Shown here piece by piece: positions 9,648 to 18,707 of a DNA stretch of 64,000 bases. Source of the DNA: Fulvivirga sediminis. GTDB taxonomy: Bacteria > Bacteroidota > Bacteroidia > Cytophagales > Cyclobacteriaceae. A program made the position numbers and the translations under genes. Each line of letters begins with the position of its first letter. The first letter of the stretch is position 1. The stretch covers positions 62,001 to 126,000 of the forward strand of contig NZ_JAESIY010000006.1 in assembly GCF_016757215.1 (NCBI RefSeq). Reading direction: 5' to 3'. Under the pieces are notes generated by a model, which did not search any database, was not told the DNA's origin, and worked only from the letters and a program-made list of their open reading frames with translations.

Positions 9648-10412
9648 TCACCTAAGCTTAAAGACCTCGTCTACGGTCACACATTTATAATTTTTACGTT
9701 TGCTATACTGCAAAATTTCTTCCAAAATGGAAACCGCATGCGGCAAACTATCATGCAAAAGTATAACGCTTCCGGGTTTTATCATAGAAATTACTTTAGC
9801 TGCTACTTTTTTAGCATCGCTGGTACGTGTATCAAAAGACCGAATACTCCAGCCAATCACAGGTATTGCTAACTCATTAACGGCTGCGGCAATAGCTGGA
9901 TTTGTAACTCCATAAGGTGGGCGAAAATAACACACTGGTTCACCTGTGATACTTTGTATCAGCTCTTTGGTTTTTATGATTTCTGAAGCAATTCTTCTTT
10001 TAGAGAATAGAGAAAAGAAAAAATGATGAGAATATGAGTGATTGCCTATAACGTGGCCAGCATCTGAAATACGCTTAACTACCTCTGGCTTCTCTTCCAC
10101 TTTTCTTCCTATAACAAAAAAAGAAGCCTTAGCTTCATATTTTTCTAAAAGTGAAAGAATCTCTTGAGTGTATTCAGTAGGTCCATCATCAAAAGTAATA
10201 GCTATCTTGTTTTCTTTTGCATCTGTGTGATTATAACTGTCAACGAAAAAGTTATACCTCATTACAGATGAACCTATTGCAATACAACCGATGAAAAGAC
10301 TCAAAGGAAGTGTATATACCCACCACGAAATGGTTATCAAAAAATAATCACAAGCTAATAATATAATCAGTGTAACAATGAATATAATCCGAAGCTTTTG
10401 AAACTTACTCAT
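9648..10412 (-). CDS. NodB-type polysaccharide deacetylase family protein
   Basis: This 254-residue protein begins with two hydrophobic segments (residues about 9-45), then a NodB homology domain. The motifs are in order: ITFDDGP (metal and base Asp), NHSYSHH (zinc ligands), RPPYG, and LLHDS near the C-terminus. All residues needed for metal-dependent deacetylation are present. It would act at the outer face of the inner membrane. Within the pigment operon it may deacetylate a sugar or the head group; this is inferred. It overlaps the CLF-like gene by four bases. Confidence 0.85.
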   Translation of the reverse strand: MSKFQKLRIIFIVTLIILLACDYFLITISWWVYTLPLSLFIGCIAIGSSVMRYNFFVDSYNHTDAKENKIAITFDDGPTEYTQEILSLLEKYEAKASFFVIGRKVEEKPEVVKRISDAGHVIGNHSYSHHFFFSLFSKRRIASEIIKTKELIQSITGEPVCYFRPPYGVTNPAIAAAVNELAIPVIGWSIRSFDTRTSDAKKVAAKVISMIKPGSVILLHDSLPHAVSILEEILQYSKRKNYKCVTVDEVFKLR

Positions 10413-11407
10413 TTTGATAATAATCCAAATGAGTGGTTAAAACCAAAGTAATGATTGTATACCAATATTTTCTTAAAAGATGTCTTTTCTCCTTTATCAA
10501 TAATCAAATGATCATTGATAGATTGCGTTAACAAAGCATTTACTCCCAGCTGATATCCAAATGCCACTGCCGTTAAAAATTCTCCCGTCACCCTCTTGAA
10601 ATTAACCAAGGTAGTATCAGGAATCACTGCTTTTATAGCTTGTATATAGCTGTCCTCTTCTTTATTCATACCTACTATCACCACATCTATATCTTCAGAG
10701 GTAAGGTTATGATGCGAAAGAAACTCAATAGCCTCGCCACTGACCTCTTCCTCTGAAAGGTTATTGAGTGACCGCGTTCCTACTAATTCCACTGATGTCT
10801 CACTACCCTCTACCGATAAAACGAAAGCACTTGCTCCTTCGCCCCAAACATCCACTTGGTCATAATCCATGGCTTTAATAATAGCGGCCACTTCATCCGT
10901 CATTTCATCGGCCCCGGCTACTAATATATTATTGCTGCCTTCCTTTATTCTAAGTACGCCGTCCATAAGCGCATTTTCAAAAGAATGCCCTCTGTTCACG
11001 TATGTAAAATTATCTTCATTACAACCGATGAGTAAGGCAATTTGCCCAGCTACGGTATTATGGGTAGATTGTATGAAAGCTGTTGGAGACAATATTCCTT
11101 CTTCTGAGGTAACGATGTCTGACAGAAATTTTTCAGTATCTTGAATACAGCCCAAACCTGTACCCACTATAATGGCTCCGGGCTTCTCTACCCCGGCCTC
11201 TTTTAAGGCAGTAAGGCTGGTCGCTACTCCCATTTTAATAATCCTACTCATCCTTCTAAGCAGACGAGGATTAATTATATCTTTATAAATAGGCTCTTGA
11301 GCTTTAAGATATGTACCTTCATGACTAGCCCAATCCTTTAAATATTCTTCTTTATCAAATGACTGCTGAGGACTTATGGACGATGTAGAATTAATGTAAA
11401 CCTTCAT
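10409..11407 (-). CDS. Ketosynthase-like chain length factor without the active-site Cys
   Basis: The 332-residue protein has the ketosynthase fold (RRMSRIIKMGVATSLTAL, AIIVGTGLGC, LVAGADEMTD). At the nucleophile position it reads NRGHSF where active synthases have an ACSS-type Cys, and the NAHGT and GH catalytic His motifs are not recognisable. It is also about 60-70 residues shorter than FabF. This is the pattern of a chain length factor, which pairs with an active ketosynthase. The adjacent gene at 11404-12600 overlaps it by four bases and is the likely partner. It would fix the number of extension cycles, and so polyene length. Confidence 0.8.
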   Translation of the reverse strand: MKVYINSTSSISPQQSFDKEEYLKDWASHEGTYLKAQEPIYKDIINPRLLRRMSRIIKMGVATSLTALKEAGVEKPGAIIVGTGLGCIQDTEKFLSDIVTSEEGILSPTAFIQSTHNTVAGQIALLIGCNEDNFTYVNRGHSFENALMDGVLRIKEGSNNILVAGADEMTDEVAAIIKAMDYDQVDVWGEGASAFVLSVEGSETSVELVGTRSLNNLSEEEVSGEAIEFLSHHNLTSEDIDVVIVGMNKEEDSYIQAIKAVIPDTTLVNFKRVTGEFLTAVAFGYQLGVNALLTQSINDHLIIDKGEKTSFKKILVYNHYFGFNHSFGLLSK

Positions 11408-12600
11408 GAAGCTGATGAAAAAATTAAGGACGTACTATTACCTCCAAACCCTAAAGAATTAGACAAAACCTTCTGAATTTTAGCAGGTTGCACTTTGGTG
11501 ATAGGATCTGGAAGAATATCCATAGGTGCTTCAACATTTAAATTAGGAAATACTACTTGCTCTCTAATAGACAGTAGCGAATATACCGCTTCAATGGCAC
11601 CAGCAGCCCCTAGTGCATGGCCGGTATATGCCTTGGTAGAACTATAAACCGGAATATCATCAGAAAAAAGCTTCTTTATAGCCTTACTTTCAGACATATC
11701 ATTATTTTGTGTGCCTGTACCATGAGCATTTATATAATCAACCTCTTGGGGTAATAAATTGGCAATTTTTAGTGCTTTACCCATTGCAAGGTAAGCACCA
11801 AGACCATCTGGCGATGAGGCCGTCTGATGATAAGCATCATTACAGTTTCCATAGCCCACTAGCTCTCCAAGTACTGGCGCTCCTCGCTCTTCCACAGATC
11901 TCTCTGATTCTAAGACCAAAAAGGCGGCTCCTTCTCCAAGATTCAACCCTTTTCTGGTGGCATCAAAGGGTTTACAATGTTGTGGATCCAATATTTTTAA
12001 TGCACCAAATCCATTTAATGTAAAAATAGAAAGTGCATCTGTTCCTCCAGCTAATACCTTATCAGCCATACCTGCTCTAATTAATCGGCCCGCATTCATT
12101 ATGCTATTAGCGGAAGAAGAACATGCCGTACTTATAGTTTCTATATGTCCATGAATTTTCAGATGCCGTGCCATGTACTGAGAAATAGCACCACAATCAT
12201 GGTTTTCGAAAGCATTACGATATTCTTTAAGCGAATTGTTTAATACAGAGGGATAAGCCAGCTCAGACACATCCATGCCTCCTACGCTCGTTCCATTAAT
12301 TAATGCTGCTCTTTTAAGATCACTTTCTTGCAATGAAGCCATCTCTAAAGCCTCCTCTGCAGCCAAAAGGCCTAGCAAAGCAGTACGTGATACAGACTGG
12401 CATTTTTTAATCCTCAGTTTCTCACCCAGCTCCTCATTAGAAAATTTGAGCTCCCCTACTGGCAATTCTTTATGACTTGTCTGTAAAAATGAAGGCATAC
12501 TAATACCACTCTTAAAACCTTTTAGTGACGCCAGGTTTAATTCTACCCCTACTCCTAATGAGGAAACTATCCCAAAACCTGTAATGTATACCTTAGACAT
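11404..12600 (-). CDS. Beta-ketoacyl-ACP synthase, FabF type (KS 1)
   Basis: This 398-residue condensing enzyme has a full Cys-His-His triad: TACSSSANS with the nucleophile, NAHGTGTQNND, and TGHALGAAGAIE. It would condense malonyl-ACP with the growing aryl-primed chain. Four-base overlap with the chain-length-factor-like gene suggests that the two form a heterodimer, as ApeO and ApeC do in characterised aryl polyene systems. The upstream neighbour is an acyl carrier protein seven bases away. Confidence 0.9.
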   Translation of the reverse strand: MSKVYITGFGIVSSLGVGVELNLASLKGFKSGISMPSFLQTSHKELPVGELKFSNEELGEKLRIKKCQSVSRTALLGLLAAEEALEMASLQESDLKRAALINGTSVGGMDVSELAYPSVLNNSLKEYRNAFENHDCGAISQYMARHLKIHGHIETISTACSSSANSIMNAGRLIRAGMADKVLAGGTDALSIFTLNGFGALKILDPQHCKPFDATRKGLNLGEGAAFLVLESERSVEERGAPVLGELVGYGNCNDAYHQTASSPDGLGAYLAMGKALKIANLLPQEVDYINAHGTGTQNNDMSESKAIKKLFSDDIPVYSSTKAYTGHALGAAGAIEAVYSLLSIREQVVFPNLNVEAPMDILPDPITKVQPAKIQKVLSNSLGFGGNSTSLIFSSAS

Positions 12601-12607
12601 TATTTAC

Positions 12608-12862
12608 TTACTTTTGATTCTTCTCTATGAAGGCCGCAATGGTATTGATAGATTGAAAAATATCCTTCCCATCTTCAGGGTTCTCCACCTTTACTCCATA
12701 CTCCTTCTCTAAAAGCACTATTAGTTCCAATGCATCGATCGAATCTAAGCCCAAACCAGCACCAAAAAGCGGCGCCTCATTATCAATTTCTTCTTTGCTC
12801 ACATCTTCAAGGTTTAGCGCTTCTATAATAGCTACCTTTAAATTTTCCTTCAGTTGTTCCAT
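12608..12862 (-). CDS. Acyl carrier protein (ACP 1)
   Basis: This 84-residue four-helix carrier has the phosphopantetheine attachment site GLDSIDALELIVLLE, with the modified Ser near residue 41. Acidic helix 2 and overall length fit a discrete type II ACP. It sits between the half-length ketosynthase-like gene and KS 1, so it probably carries the growing polyene. The window has two ACPs, as aryl polyene loci commonly do, which may separate chain initiation from extension. Activation needs a phosphopantetheinyl transferase that is not visible here. Confidence 0.92.
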   Translation of the reverse strand: MEQLKENLKVAIIEALNLEDVSKEEIDNEAPLFGAGLGLDSIDALELIVLLEKEYGVKVENPEDGKDIFQSINTIAAFIEKNQK

Positions 12863-12865
12863 TAA

Positions 12866-13483
12866 TTAAGGTATAATTTTATTGAAAGTTTTATCGAATT
12901 TGTAGGTAGCCTCTGAATCTGAACTATCTACACTTCCTGCAAGAAAAAGTTTTGCAATGTAATTTTCTTCGGTAAAATCCACAAAACCTGTTATACAATA
13001 TTTATAATTATCTGCTTCAAATAAATGGGATACATAAGTATGTAAAAAATCCGCATCTATGTTTTCCATCATAAAGCAAGAGTTCTCACCGGTAATTTTA
13101 TGTTTAATACAGATCTCCCCCAACATAATGTTAGGCAAGGTATACACAAAAACGGCCGGACTAGGGAAATAGTTTTCTTTAGATGCTATTGCTGCATAAT
13201 GCTGTTTATCAGAAGATAAAGAAGCATTTTTATTACCTAGTATAATAGCTATTTCATCCCCCTTATAATCGCCATCTCCTATGAGCATCTCAGTAGCCAG
13301 TAGCGCCAGCTGACAAAGGCCATCCATTTTATAAAACTTTGGGTACTTCAGATCCAAAGCCATATATATTTCCTTAAAATATTCTTTTGCTATCAGTTGG
13401 CTGGGGTTATCTACTACAACTTCTCCATTTCTAATGGCTTTAGAACTATTAATCTCCGCGTATTTTAACACCCTAGTTTCCAT
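12866..13483 (-). CDS. Half-length ketosynthase-like protein
   Basis: This 205-residue protein resembles only the N-terminal lobe of a ketosynthase: a helix equivalent to KMDGLCQLALLATEML, a strand and turn IAIILGNKNASL, and a helix PSPAVFVYTLPNIMLGEI. A Cys occurs in GENSCFMMEN close to where the nucleophile would sit, but the flanking sequence is not that of an active site and the C-terminal lobe with both His residues is absent. It is most likely a non-catalytic partner of one of the adjacent ketosynthases. Its start overlaps the KS 2 stop, which argues for 1:1 translation with KS 2. Confidence 0.6.
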   Translation of the reverse strand: METRVLKYAEINSSKAIRNGEVVVDNPSQLIAKEYFKEIYMALDLKYPKFYKMDGLCQLALLATEMLIGDGDYKGDEIAIILGNKNASLSSDKQHYAAIASKENYFPSPAVFVYTLPNIMLGEICIKHKITGENSCFMMENIDADFLHTYVSHLFEADNYKYCITGFVDFTEENYIAKLFLAGSVDSSDSEATYKFDKTFNKIIP

Positions 13484-14621
13484 ATTTCTGAAATATTATA
13501 GCAGCATTACATCCACCAAAACCTGAGGTGGTCTTTAGAGCATAAGTAGATTTAAACTCAGGTATAATCTCTTCAACAATGTTCAACTTTTTACTTACTC
13601 CCATATTTTTAAAATTCTTGGTAGAAATAAGTAAATTTCTACGCATCTGTTCAATAGTCATTATGGACTCTATAATTCCGGCCGCTCCAAGCGTATGACC
13701 AAAAAAGCCTTTTAAACTATTCAAAGGAATCTGAGACAAGCCCAAAGTATCAAAAGCAATGGCCTCCATCTCATCATTAAAGGAAGTGGCAGTGCCATGA
13801 GCGTTAATATAATCAATATCTTCTATAGAAATATGAGATGCTTTTATAGCTCTCTTTATTGCGTTTTTCAACCCCTCCCCCGTTCTAGATGGCCCGCTGA
13901 TATGATTAGCATCATTGGCCTGACCTCCTCCTAATATTTCTATCATAGGTCTATCCTCCTTTTCAATCGGGTGTTGATTGCTCACAATCATAGTGCCGCA
14001 TGCTTCGCCCAAACTTATCCCTTTTCTATCTGTATCATAGGGCTGGCAAGGTTCATCGCTCATTGCTTTGAGGCATTGAAAACCGCTTATGGTAAACTCA
14101 CTCAAAATATCCCCACCAGTAACTATGGCATGATCATACTGGCCGGTTTCAATCAACATTTTAGCAGTAAGCAGGGCCGACACTCCTGAAATACAAGCAT
14201 TAGATACTACCACTCCTGAGTGGCTTAGCCCAAAATAGACTGACAAAGTTTTTGCCAGACTAGACAATAAAACTCGCTCTGCTGGCATCTCACCTTTATA
14301 AGTAGGAGCTAATAAATCGATATTGCCTTTGGTTGTAGATATTACTAATGCCGTTCTCCCTTCATCAATTTCTGGAGCCTTTTGTAAAGCATCTTTAATA
14401 GAGTGGATAAATAAGTTTTCCAGATGAGTATATTTGTCTTCCTGAAAAAGCTCCGGAAATGTATTCTTTTCTATCAACCCTCCTAAAAAAGAGGTTGGGT
14501 AAAGATCAGAATTCTCTATAGTTTTAATACCGGTTTCATCATTTAAACATGCCTCAAAATTATCTATGGTAGTAATACCCAGAGGGCTTGTTATATTATC
14601 GGCAACGGAATAAATCTTCAT
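13473..14621 (-). CDS. Beta-ketoacyl-ACP synthase (KS 2)
   Basis: This FabF-type synthase has the nucleophile in SNACISGVSAL and both catalytic His motifs (NAHGTAT, FFGHTLGAAG). The ATG at 14621 (MKIYSVADNITSPLG) is chosen over a TTG at 14636: it lies just after the thioesterase stop and matches the usual N-terminus of the family. The active-site context differs from KS 1 and KS 3, so it may prime the chain or act at a particular length. It is followed by an overlapping half-length ketosynthase-like gene, its probable partner. Confidence 0.88.
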   Translation of the reverse strand: MKIYSVADNITSPLGITTIDNFEACLNDETGIKTIENSDLYPTSFLGGLIEKNTFPELFQEDKYTHLENLFIHSIKDALQKAPEIDEGRTALVISTTKGNIDLLAPTYKGEMPAERVLLSSLAKTLSVYFGLSHSGVVVSNACISGVSALLTAKMLIETGQYDHAIVTGGDILSEFTISGFQCLKAMSDEPCQPYDTDRKGISLGEACGTMIVSNQHPIEKEDRPMIEILGGGQANDANHISGPSRTGEGLKNAIKRAIKASHISIEDIDYINAHGTATSFNDEMEAIAFDTLGLSQIPLNSLKGFFGHTLGAAGIIESIMTIEQMRRNLLISTKNFKNMGVSKKLNIVEEIIPEFKSTYALKTTSGFGGCNAAIIFQKYGN

Positions 14622-14625
14622 CTTC

Positions 14626-15045
14626 TTAGATTTCAATATTCCAGTTTTTTTTCCACTCCACTAAAAAATCAGGGACTGTAAGGTGTAGCTGATGGTCTTC
14701 AGTAAGAAAAACCTGTTCAGACCTACCCGTAGCATAAGTCTCGTTATTTTCAGTATTATAGATACGATATTTAAAGATTAGCTTGGCTGCAGGAGTATTG
14801 ACGAAGGTTGTTTCTACTGCCACCTTATCATTATATCTTATAGGTCTTTTATAATTACAATCGACCTTCACTATCGGAGTAAGGTACCCATGGTTATTAA
14901 ATACATCCATATAACCTATGTCATATTTTGCGCCAAAACTCTCCCTGCCGTCTTCGAAGTATTTTATATAATGCCCATGCCACAAAATGCCCATACTATC
15001 AACTTCACTAAAACGTACCTTTATTATTGTATTATCTACCAGCAT
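14626..15045 (-). CDS. YbgC-like hot-dog acyl-CoA/ACP thioesterase
   Basis: This 139-residue single hot-dog protein carries the 4HBT signature VDSMGILWHGHYIKYFEDGRE (split here: VDSMGILWHG then HYIKYFEDGRE), with the catalytic Asp near residue 16. It would hydrolyse or transfer the finished or aberrant acyl chain from its carrier. The gene lies between the second dehydratase and KS 2 in the operon, three bases from the former. Aryl polyene loci contain a comparable thioesterase. Whether it releases product or edits stalled intermediates cannot be decided from sequence. Confidence 0.85.
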   Translation of the reverse strand: MLVDNTIIKVRFSEVDSMGILWHGHYIKYFEDGRESFGAKYDIGYMDVFNNHGYLTPIVKVDCNYKRPIRYNDKVAVETTFVNTPAAKLIFKYRIYNTENNETYATGRSEQVFLTEDHQLHLTVPDFLVEWKKNWNIEI

Positions 15046-15047
15046 AT

Positions 15048-15518
15048 TTATAACTCTGTAGATTGCAGAAAAATCCTTATCTCACTTTTAGCCCACGTTT
15101 TCAAATTCTCATCAAAAACATGAGCATTTGCTATCTGCACGTTCATCACTTCATTCACAATCTCTATAGTAGTATAGAGATTTTGCCCTACTATCGGACG
15201 TCTTTCTATTTGCAAGCCTTTGATGGAAGCTATAAAACCTACTGGCGCCTCATCTCCTTTTTGCTGAGCATTAGCACCTGCAAAAAGAGCGGCTGTTTGA
15301 GCCATGTTTTCAGTAAGCCCTGCTTCTGTAAAGACCCCATTTTTCACTAAAATATTATCTTCTGTTATTTCCAAACCAGAAAGCACCGAGTTTGCATCAT
15401 ATTGATACATGGCAGACACCATAACAAAAGGATCCCTTTGAGGAATAAATTTAAGAATATCATCTCCTTGAAATTGAGGAGAAAGGCTAGCAATTTTTTC
15501 TCTTGTTATTTCTATCAT
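15048..15518 (-). CDS. ApeP-like hot-dog dehydratase subunit
   Basis: This 156-residue hot-dog protein contains IPQRDPFVMVSAM, the FabA/FabZ-type entry segment, and LTENMAQTAAL, with an acidic residue at the catalytic-helix position. It lacks the FEGHFPG-type His segment seen in the 8062-8430 protein. In aryl polyene synthesis ApeI and ApeP act together, so the two hot-dog proteins here probably form one dehydratase, with the His supplied by the other subunit. That pairing is inferred. The gene lies between the thioesterase and the acyltransferase genes. Confidence 0.75.
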   Translation of the reverse strand: MIEITREKIASLSPQFQGDDILKFIPQRDPFVMVSAMYQYDANSVLSGLEITEDNILVKNGVFTEAGLTENMAQTAALFAGANAQQKGDEAPVGFIASIKGLQIERRPIVGQNLYTTIEIVNEVMNVQIANAHVFDENLKTWAKSEIRIFLQSTEL

Positions 15519-15521
15519 TAT

Positions 15522-16406
15522 TTATGATTCTACACTGGCTCCTTTCACATCTTTACTCCAAAAATCATAGTAATTAAACCACTGAAGAGGGTAGTTTAGC
15601 ACTTTAGTTTCCAAGTGTTGGATATAATCATCTAGTATCTGTTCATCAGAAGTAGTTACCTCTTGTATTGGAGTAGCAGAAAGATGATATACTCTTCCTT
15701 TCCCCCTCACAGCATAGGCAAAAGTATAAGGTACCCTTAGCTTAGTAAGCATACTAAAAGGACCTAATGGGAAAAATGCTTTATTCCCAAGAAACTTTTT
15801 TTGCAGTATTCTGGCTCCATCCATAAACCTATCTCCATGCACACAAATCACCTCCTTATTTCTTAAGGCATTATTGATTTTAAATAAATGCGAAAGGTCA
15901 CTTTTGATGGGAATAACATTCACATGCTTGCTTTTCATCACCTTATCGAGAAAATTCTTTATCTTCTCATGTTCAGCCTCATAAATAAGGATATTGGTAG
16001 TTAAATTAAGGTCATTAAGTAAAATACCTGCAATTTCCCAATTACCAAAATGAGCTCCAACTACAATTCCTCCAGTATCTTTTAAACTTCTCAGGTGTTC
16101 AATGCCATCATAAGTATAAGAATACTTGCTAGCACCTCCAGCTCCTATTGCCACTTTATCTATTAGCGTTTGTCCAAAAACATAATAGCTTTTGTAAACC
16201 GACAACATAGCTTTGGGCCAACCCATTTTTATAATACGAAAGTACTTATAAATACCGGCTGTAGACTTGGGCGCAAATAAAACGTAGTACATAGCTACAA
16301 ATCGAAGAAGCAGGTAAGCAGCCCCCAACCCAAGCCTTCTGATCAAGAAAATAAATATTTGGTACCCAAGAAGGCCGCCTCGGGTCTTCCCTTTCCAGGA
16401 TGACAT
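15522..16406 (-). CDS. LpxL/HtrB-like lysophospholipid acyltransferase
   Basis: This 294-residue protein has a hydrophobic N-terminal anchor (residues about 14-45) and the HxxxxE catalytic motif in GAHFGNWEIAG, followed by VICVHGDRFMDG and PLGPFSM typical of LpxL-family acyltransferases. It would transfer an acyl chain from ACP to a membrane acceptor on the cytoplasmic face. In the pigment operon it may esterify the polyene to a lipid, separate from general lipid A synthesis. The start overlaps the ACP 2 stop by one base. Confidence 0.85.
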   Translation of the reverse strand: MSSWKGKTRGGLLGYQIFIFLIRRLGLGAAYLLLRFVAMYYVLFAPKSTAGIYKYFRIIKMGWPKAMLSVYKSYYVFGQTLIDKVAIGAGGASKYSYTYDGIEHLRSLKDTGGIVVGAHFGNWEIAGILLNDLNLTTNILIYEAEHEKIKNFLDKVMKSKHVNVIPIKSDLSHLFKINNALRNKEVICVHGDRFMDGARILQKKFLGNKAFFPLGPFSMLTKLRVPYTFAYAVRGKGRVYHLSATPIQEVTTSDEQILDDYIQHLETKVLNYPLQWFNYYDFWSKDVKGASVES

Positions 16407-16654
16407 TACACTTCTTCCGCTTTCTGAATCACATAGTCATAAAAATCCTGAAAAGTAGTAATACCACCAAAATCTTCAGGATTAACCTTGAAGCCAAAAT
16501 TGCTTTCAACCTCTACTACAAGATCTACATAATCCAAACTGTCCAGATCCAGCGTTTCTTTCAAGTTTGCCTCAGGTTCTATCACCTCTGGCTCCACCTC
16601 AAATTCTTCTACTAAGAACCCGTTTATTCTTTCTATGATTTCGTCCTTGTTCAT
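16406..16654 (-). CDS. Acyl carrier protein (ACP 2)
   Basis: This 82-residue carrier protein has the attachment site LDLDSLDYVDLVVEVE, with the modified Ser near residue 39, and a strongly acidic surface. It differs clearly from ACP 1 in helix 2 (DYVDL against DALEL), so the two ACPs may serve different partners. It is placed between KS 3 and the LpxL-like acyltransferase, which may use it as acyl donor; that link is inferred from adjacency. Confidence 0.92.
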   Translation of the reverse strand: MNKDEIIERINGFLVEEFEVEPEVIEPEANLKETLDLDSLDYVDLVVEVESNFGFKVNPEDFGGITTFQDFYDYVIQKAEEV

Positions 16655-16669
16655 CTCGTCGTAAAAATA

Positions 16670-17890
16670 TTAATCAAATTTTTTAATGATTAAGCTAGAA
16701 TTAGTTCCTCCAAACCCAAACGAGTTGGATAAAAATATATTGAAATCCTTATTTATCGTATCAAACGCAAAGTTCAAAGATTTAAGTTCATCTTCGGGGT
16801 CTTTCAGGTTAATATTAGGTGCGATGAAAGAATTATGCATCATTAACAACGAATAGACTACTTCGCTGGCACCAGCCATCCACATTTCATGCCCTGTCAT
16901 AGATTTGGTAGAGCTCAGCAAAGGCTGCTTATCACCAAATACATTGAGGATTGCCTGGCCTTCATTTAAATCGCCTGCCACAGTAGAAGTAGCATGCGCA
17001 TTAATATACTCTATATCAGAAGGCTTTAAATTTGCCTGTTTCAGTGACATTTCTAAAGACTTGGTAGGTCCATCTACATTAGGGTGAGAAATATGATCTC
17101 CGTTAGAAGAGAAGCCATATCCTAGAATTTCACCATAGATCTTAGCACCACGTGCCTGAGCAGACTCCAGACTTTCTATTATTACGGTAGCAGCACCACC
17201 ACTTGGAATAAGTCCATCTCTATTTTTATCAAAAGGCTTAGAAGCTTTATGAGGTTCGCTTTCTTTCACTGAAAATGTACCTAAGCCATCGAAACTCCCC
17301 ATAGATTGATAGTTGACTTCCTGAGCGCCTCCACAGATAATCCTTTCCTGAAGGCCACTTTTAATCATCATATAAGCAAGGCCTATAGAATGAGAACCAC
17401 TGGCGCAAGCTGCACTTACGGTCAGGTTAATGCCCTTGAGCTTAAAAATGGTTGAAAGATTCATAGTAACAGTACTATTCATTGACTGAAAAATAGAACC
17501 ACTGCCTATCAGAGCCGTATCATTTTTGAGCCTAAGGGTATCTACTGCTTCTATACATGGTTTTGCAGAACTATCGTTCCCAAATATGATACCCACATCT
17601 CCTGAAGCGAGAAAATCCTCATCCATGCCCGCCTGCTTCATGGCCTCTACGGTAGAAACGTAGGCATACTCACCTTGGTCAGCAAGTCCTATCCTCTGTC
17701 TTCTGGTTAGGCTGGCCTTTAAATCCGGTTTCTCTAAAATACCCGTGAGCCCTGACCTAAAACCCATCTCTTTCCTTTGAGGATCGATTCCAATACCTGA
17801 TTTGCCCTTATATAGGGAATCTTTTACTTCGTCAAGATTTTTACCTATACACGAGTAAATACCTATCCCGGTGATAACAACTCTTTTCAT
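16670..17890 (-). CDS. Beta-ketoacyl-ACP synthase (KS 3)
   Basis: This 406-residue FabF-type synthase is complete: SAACASGSHSIG with the nucleophile, NAHATSTVAGD and TGHEMWMAGASE with the two His residues. It lies 14 bases after the ketoreductase gene and just before ACP 2. The FabG-KS-ACP grouping suggests that these three carry out condensation and first reduction. It could correspond to the extra ketosynthase (ApeR-type) of aryl polyene clusters, but assignment among the three synthases is not possible by eye. Confidence 0.9.
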   Translation of the reverse strand: MKRVVITGIGIYSCIGKNLDEVKDSLYKGKSGIGIDPQRKEMGFRSGLTGILEKPDLKASLTRRQRIGLADQGEYAYVSTVEAMKQAGMDEDFLASGDVGIIFGNDSSAKPCIEAVDTLRLKNDTALIGSGSIFQSMNSTVTMNLSTIFKLKGINLTVSAACASGSHSIGLAYMMIKSGLQERIICGGAQEVNYQSMGSFDGLGTFSVKESEPHKASKPFDKNRDGLIPSGGAATVIIESLESAQARGAKIYGEILGYGFSSNGDHISHPNVDGPTKSLEMSLKQANLKPSDIEYINAHATSTVAGDLNEGQAILNVFGDKQPLLSSTKSMTGHEMWMAGASEVVYSLLMMHNSFIAPNINLKDPEDELKSLNFAFDTINKDFNIFLSNSFGFGGTNSSLIIKKFD

Positions 17891-17904
17891 TTAACTCCAA
17901 CTTA

Positions 17905-18630
17905 CTAATATAGGCCTCCATTTATGGATATAGTTTCTCCTGTTATATAAGAAGAAGCATCTGAGGCCAAAAATCCTACCACACTCGCCACTTCTTCTGC
18001 CGTTCCAAACCTTCTCATAGGGATGAGTCCTTTGACATCTTTCTCATTAATATCTTCTGTCATTTCTGTTCTGATAAAGCCGGGGGCCACAGCATTTACA
18101 GAAATATTTCTTCTAGCTACCTCTTGGGCTAATGATTTTGTAGCCCCTATGACTGCAGCTTTAGCCGCTGAGTAATTAGTTTGCCCAGGCAAACCCTTCA
18201 ACCCTGACAATGATACTATATTTATGATCTTTCCCTTTTTCTCCTTTATCAATTCCGGTAAAACACTTTTGGTAACATTATAAAATCCTCCAAGACTAAT
18301 TCCCATCACGTCATCCCACTCTTCATCTTTCATCCAAACCATGAGATTATCCTTACGGATCCCTGCATTATTTACTAATACCTCAATTTTTTCATCAGTA
18401 TTATTAGCATACCATTGTTCTACTGCCTCTCTGCAAGCGACCCTATCACCTACGTTAAAAGGGAGCAAAGCTGCTTTTCTACCCTCTTGCTCTACAGCTT
18501 CCTGAGTCTCTTCCGCAGCTTGTTTATTGGAAGAATAGTTAATTAAAATGTCATAACCTTGCTTGGCTAATTGCACACAAATGGCTCTTCCAATCCCTCT
18601 GGATCCACCCGTAACTAATGCATAACTCAT
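17905..18630 (-). CDS. FabG-like 3-oxoacyl-ACP reductase
   Basis: This 241-residue short-chain dehydrogenase has the cofactor motif GGSRGIGRAI, NNAGIRKD, the catalytic Ser in SLSGLKG and the YSAAK pair of Tyr and Lys. It would reduce the 3-keto group after each condensation using NADPH. It is the second gene of the operon after the lyase, 77 bases downstream of it. Placement within the locus suggests a pigment-specific copy equivalent to ApeQ rather than the housekeeping fabG. Confidence 0.9.
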   Translation of the reverse strand: MSYALVTGGSRGIGRAICVQLAKQGYDILINYSSNKQAAEETQEAVEQEGRKAALLPFNVGDRVACREAVEQWYANNTDEKIEVLVNNAGIRKDNLMVWMKDEEWDDVMGISLGGFYNVTKSVLPELIKEKKGKIINIVSLSGLKGLPGQTNYSAAKAAVIGATKSLAQEVARRNISVNAVAPGFIRTEMTEDINEKDVKGLIPMRRFGTAEEVASVVGFLASDASSYITGETISINGGLY

Positions 18631-18707
18631 ACCCCTAATAATTCGTTTTTCACTTAAAAAAAAGGATTTGCAATTTATCCATATAATATTTCACTTCCAA
18701 TAAATGC

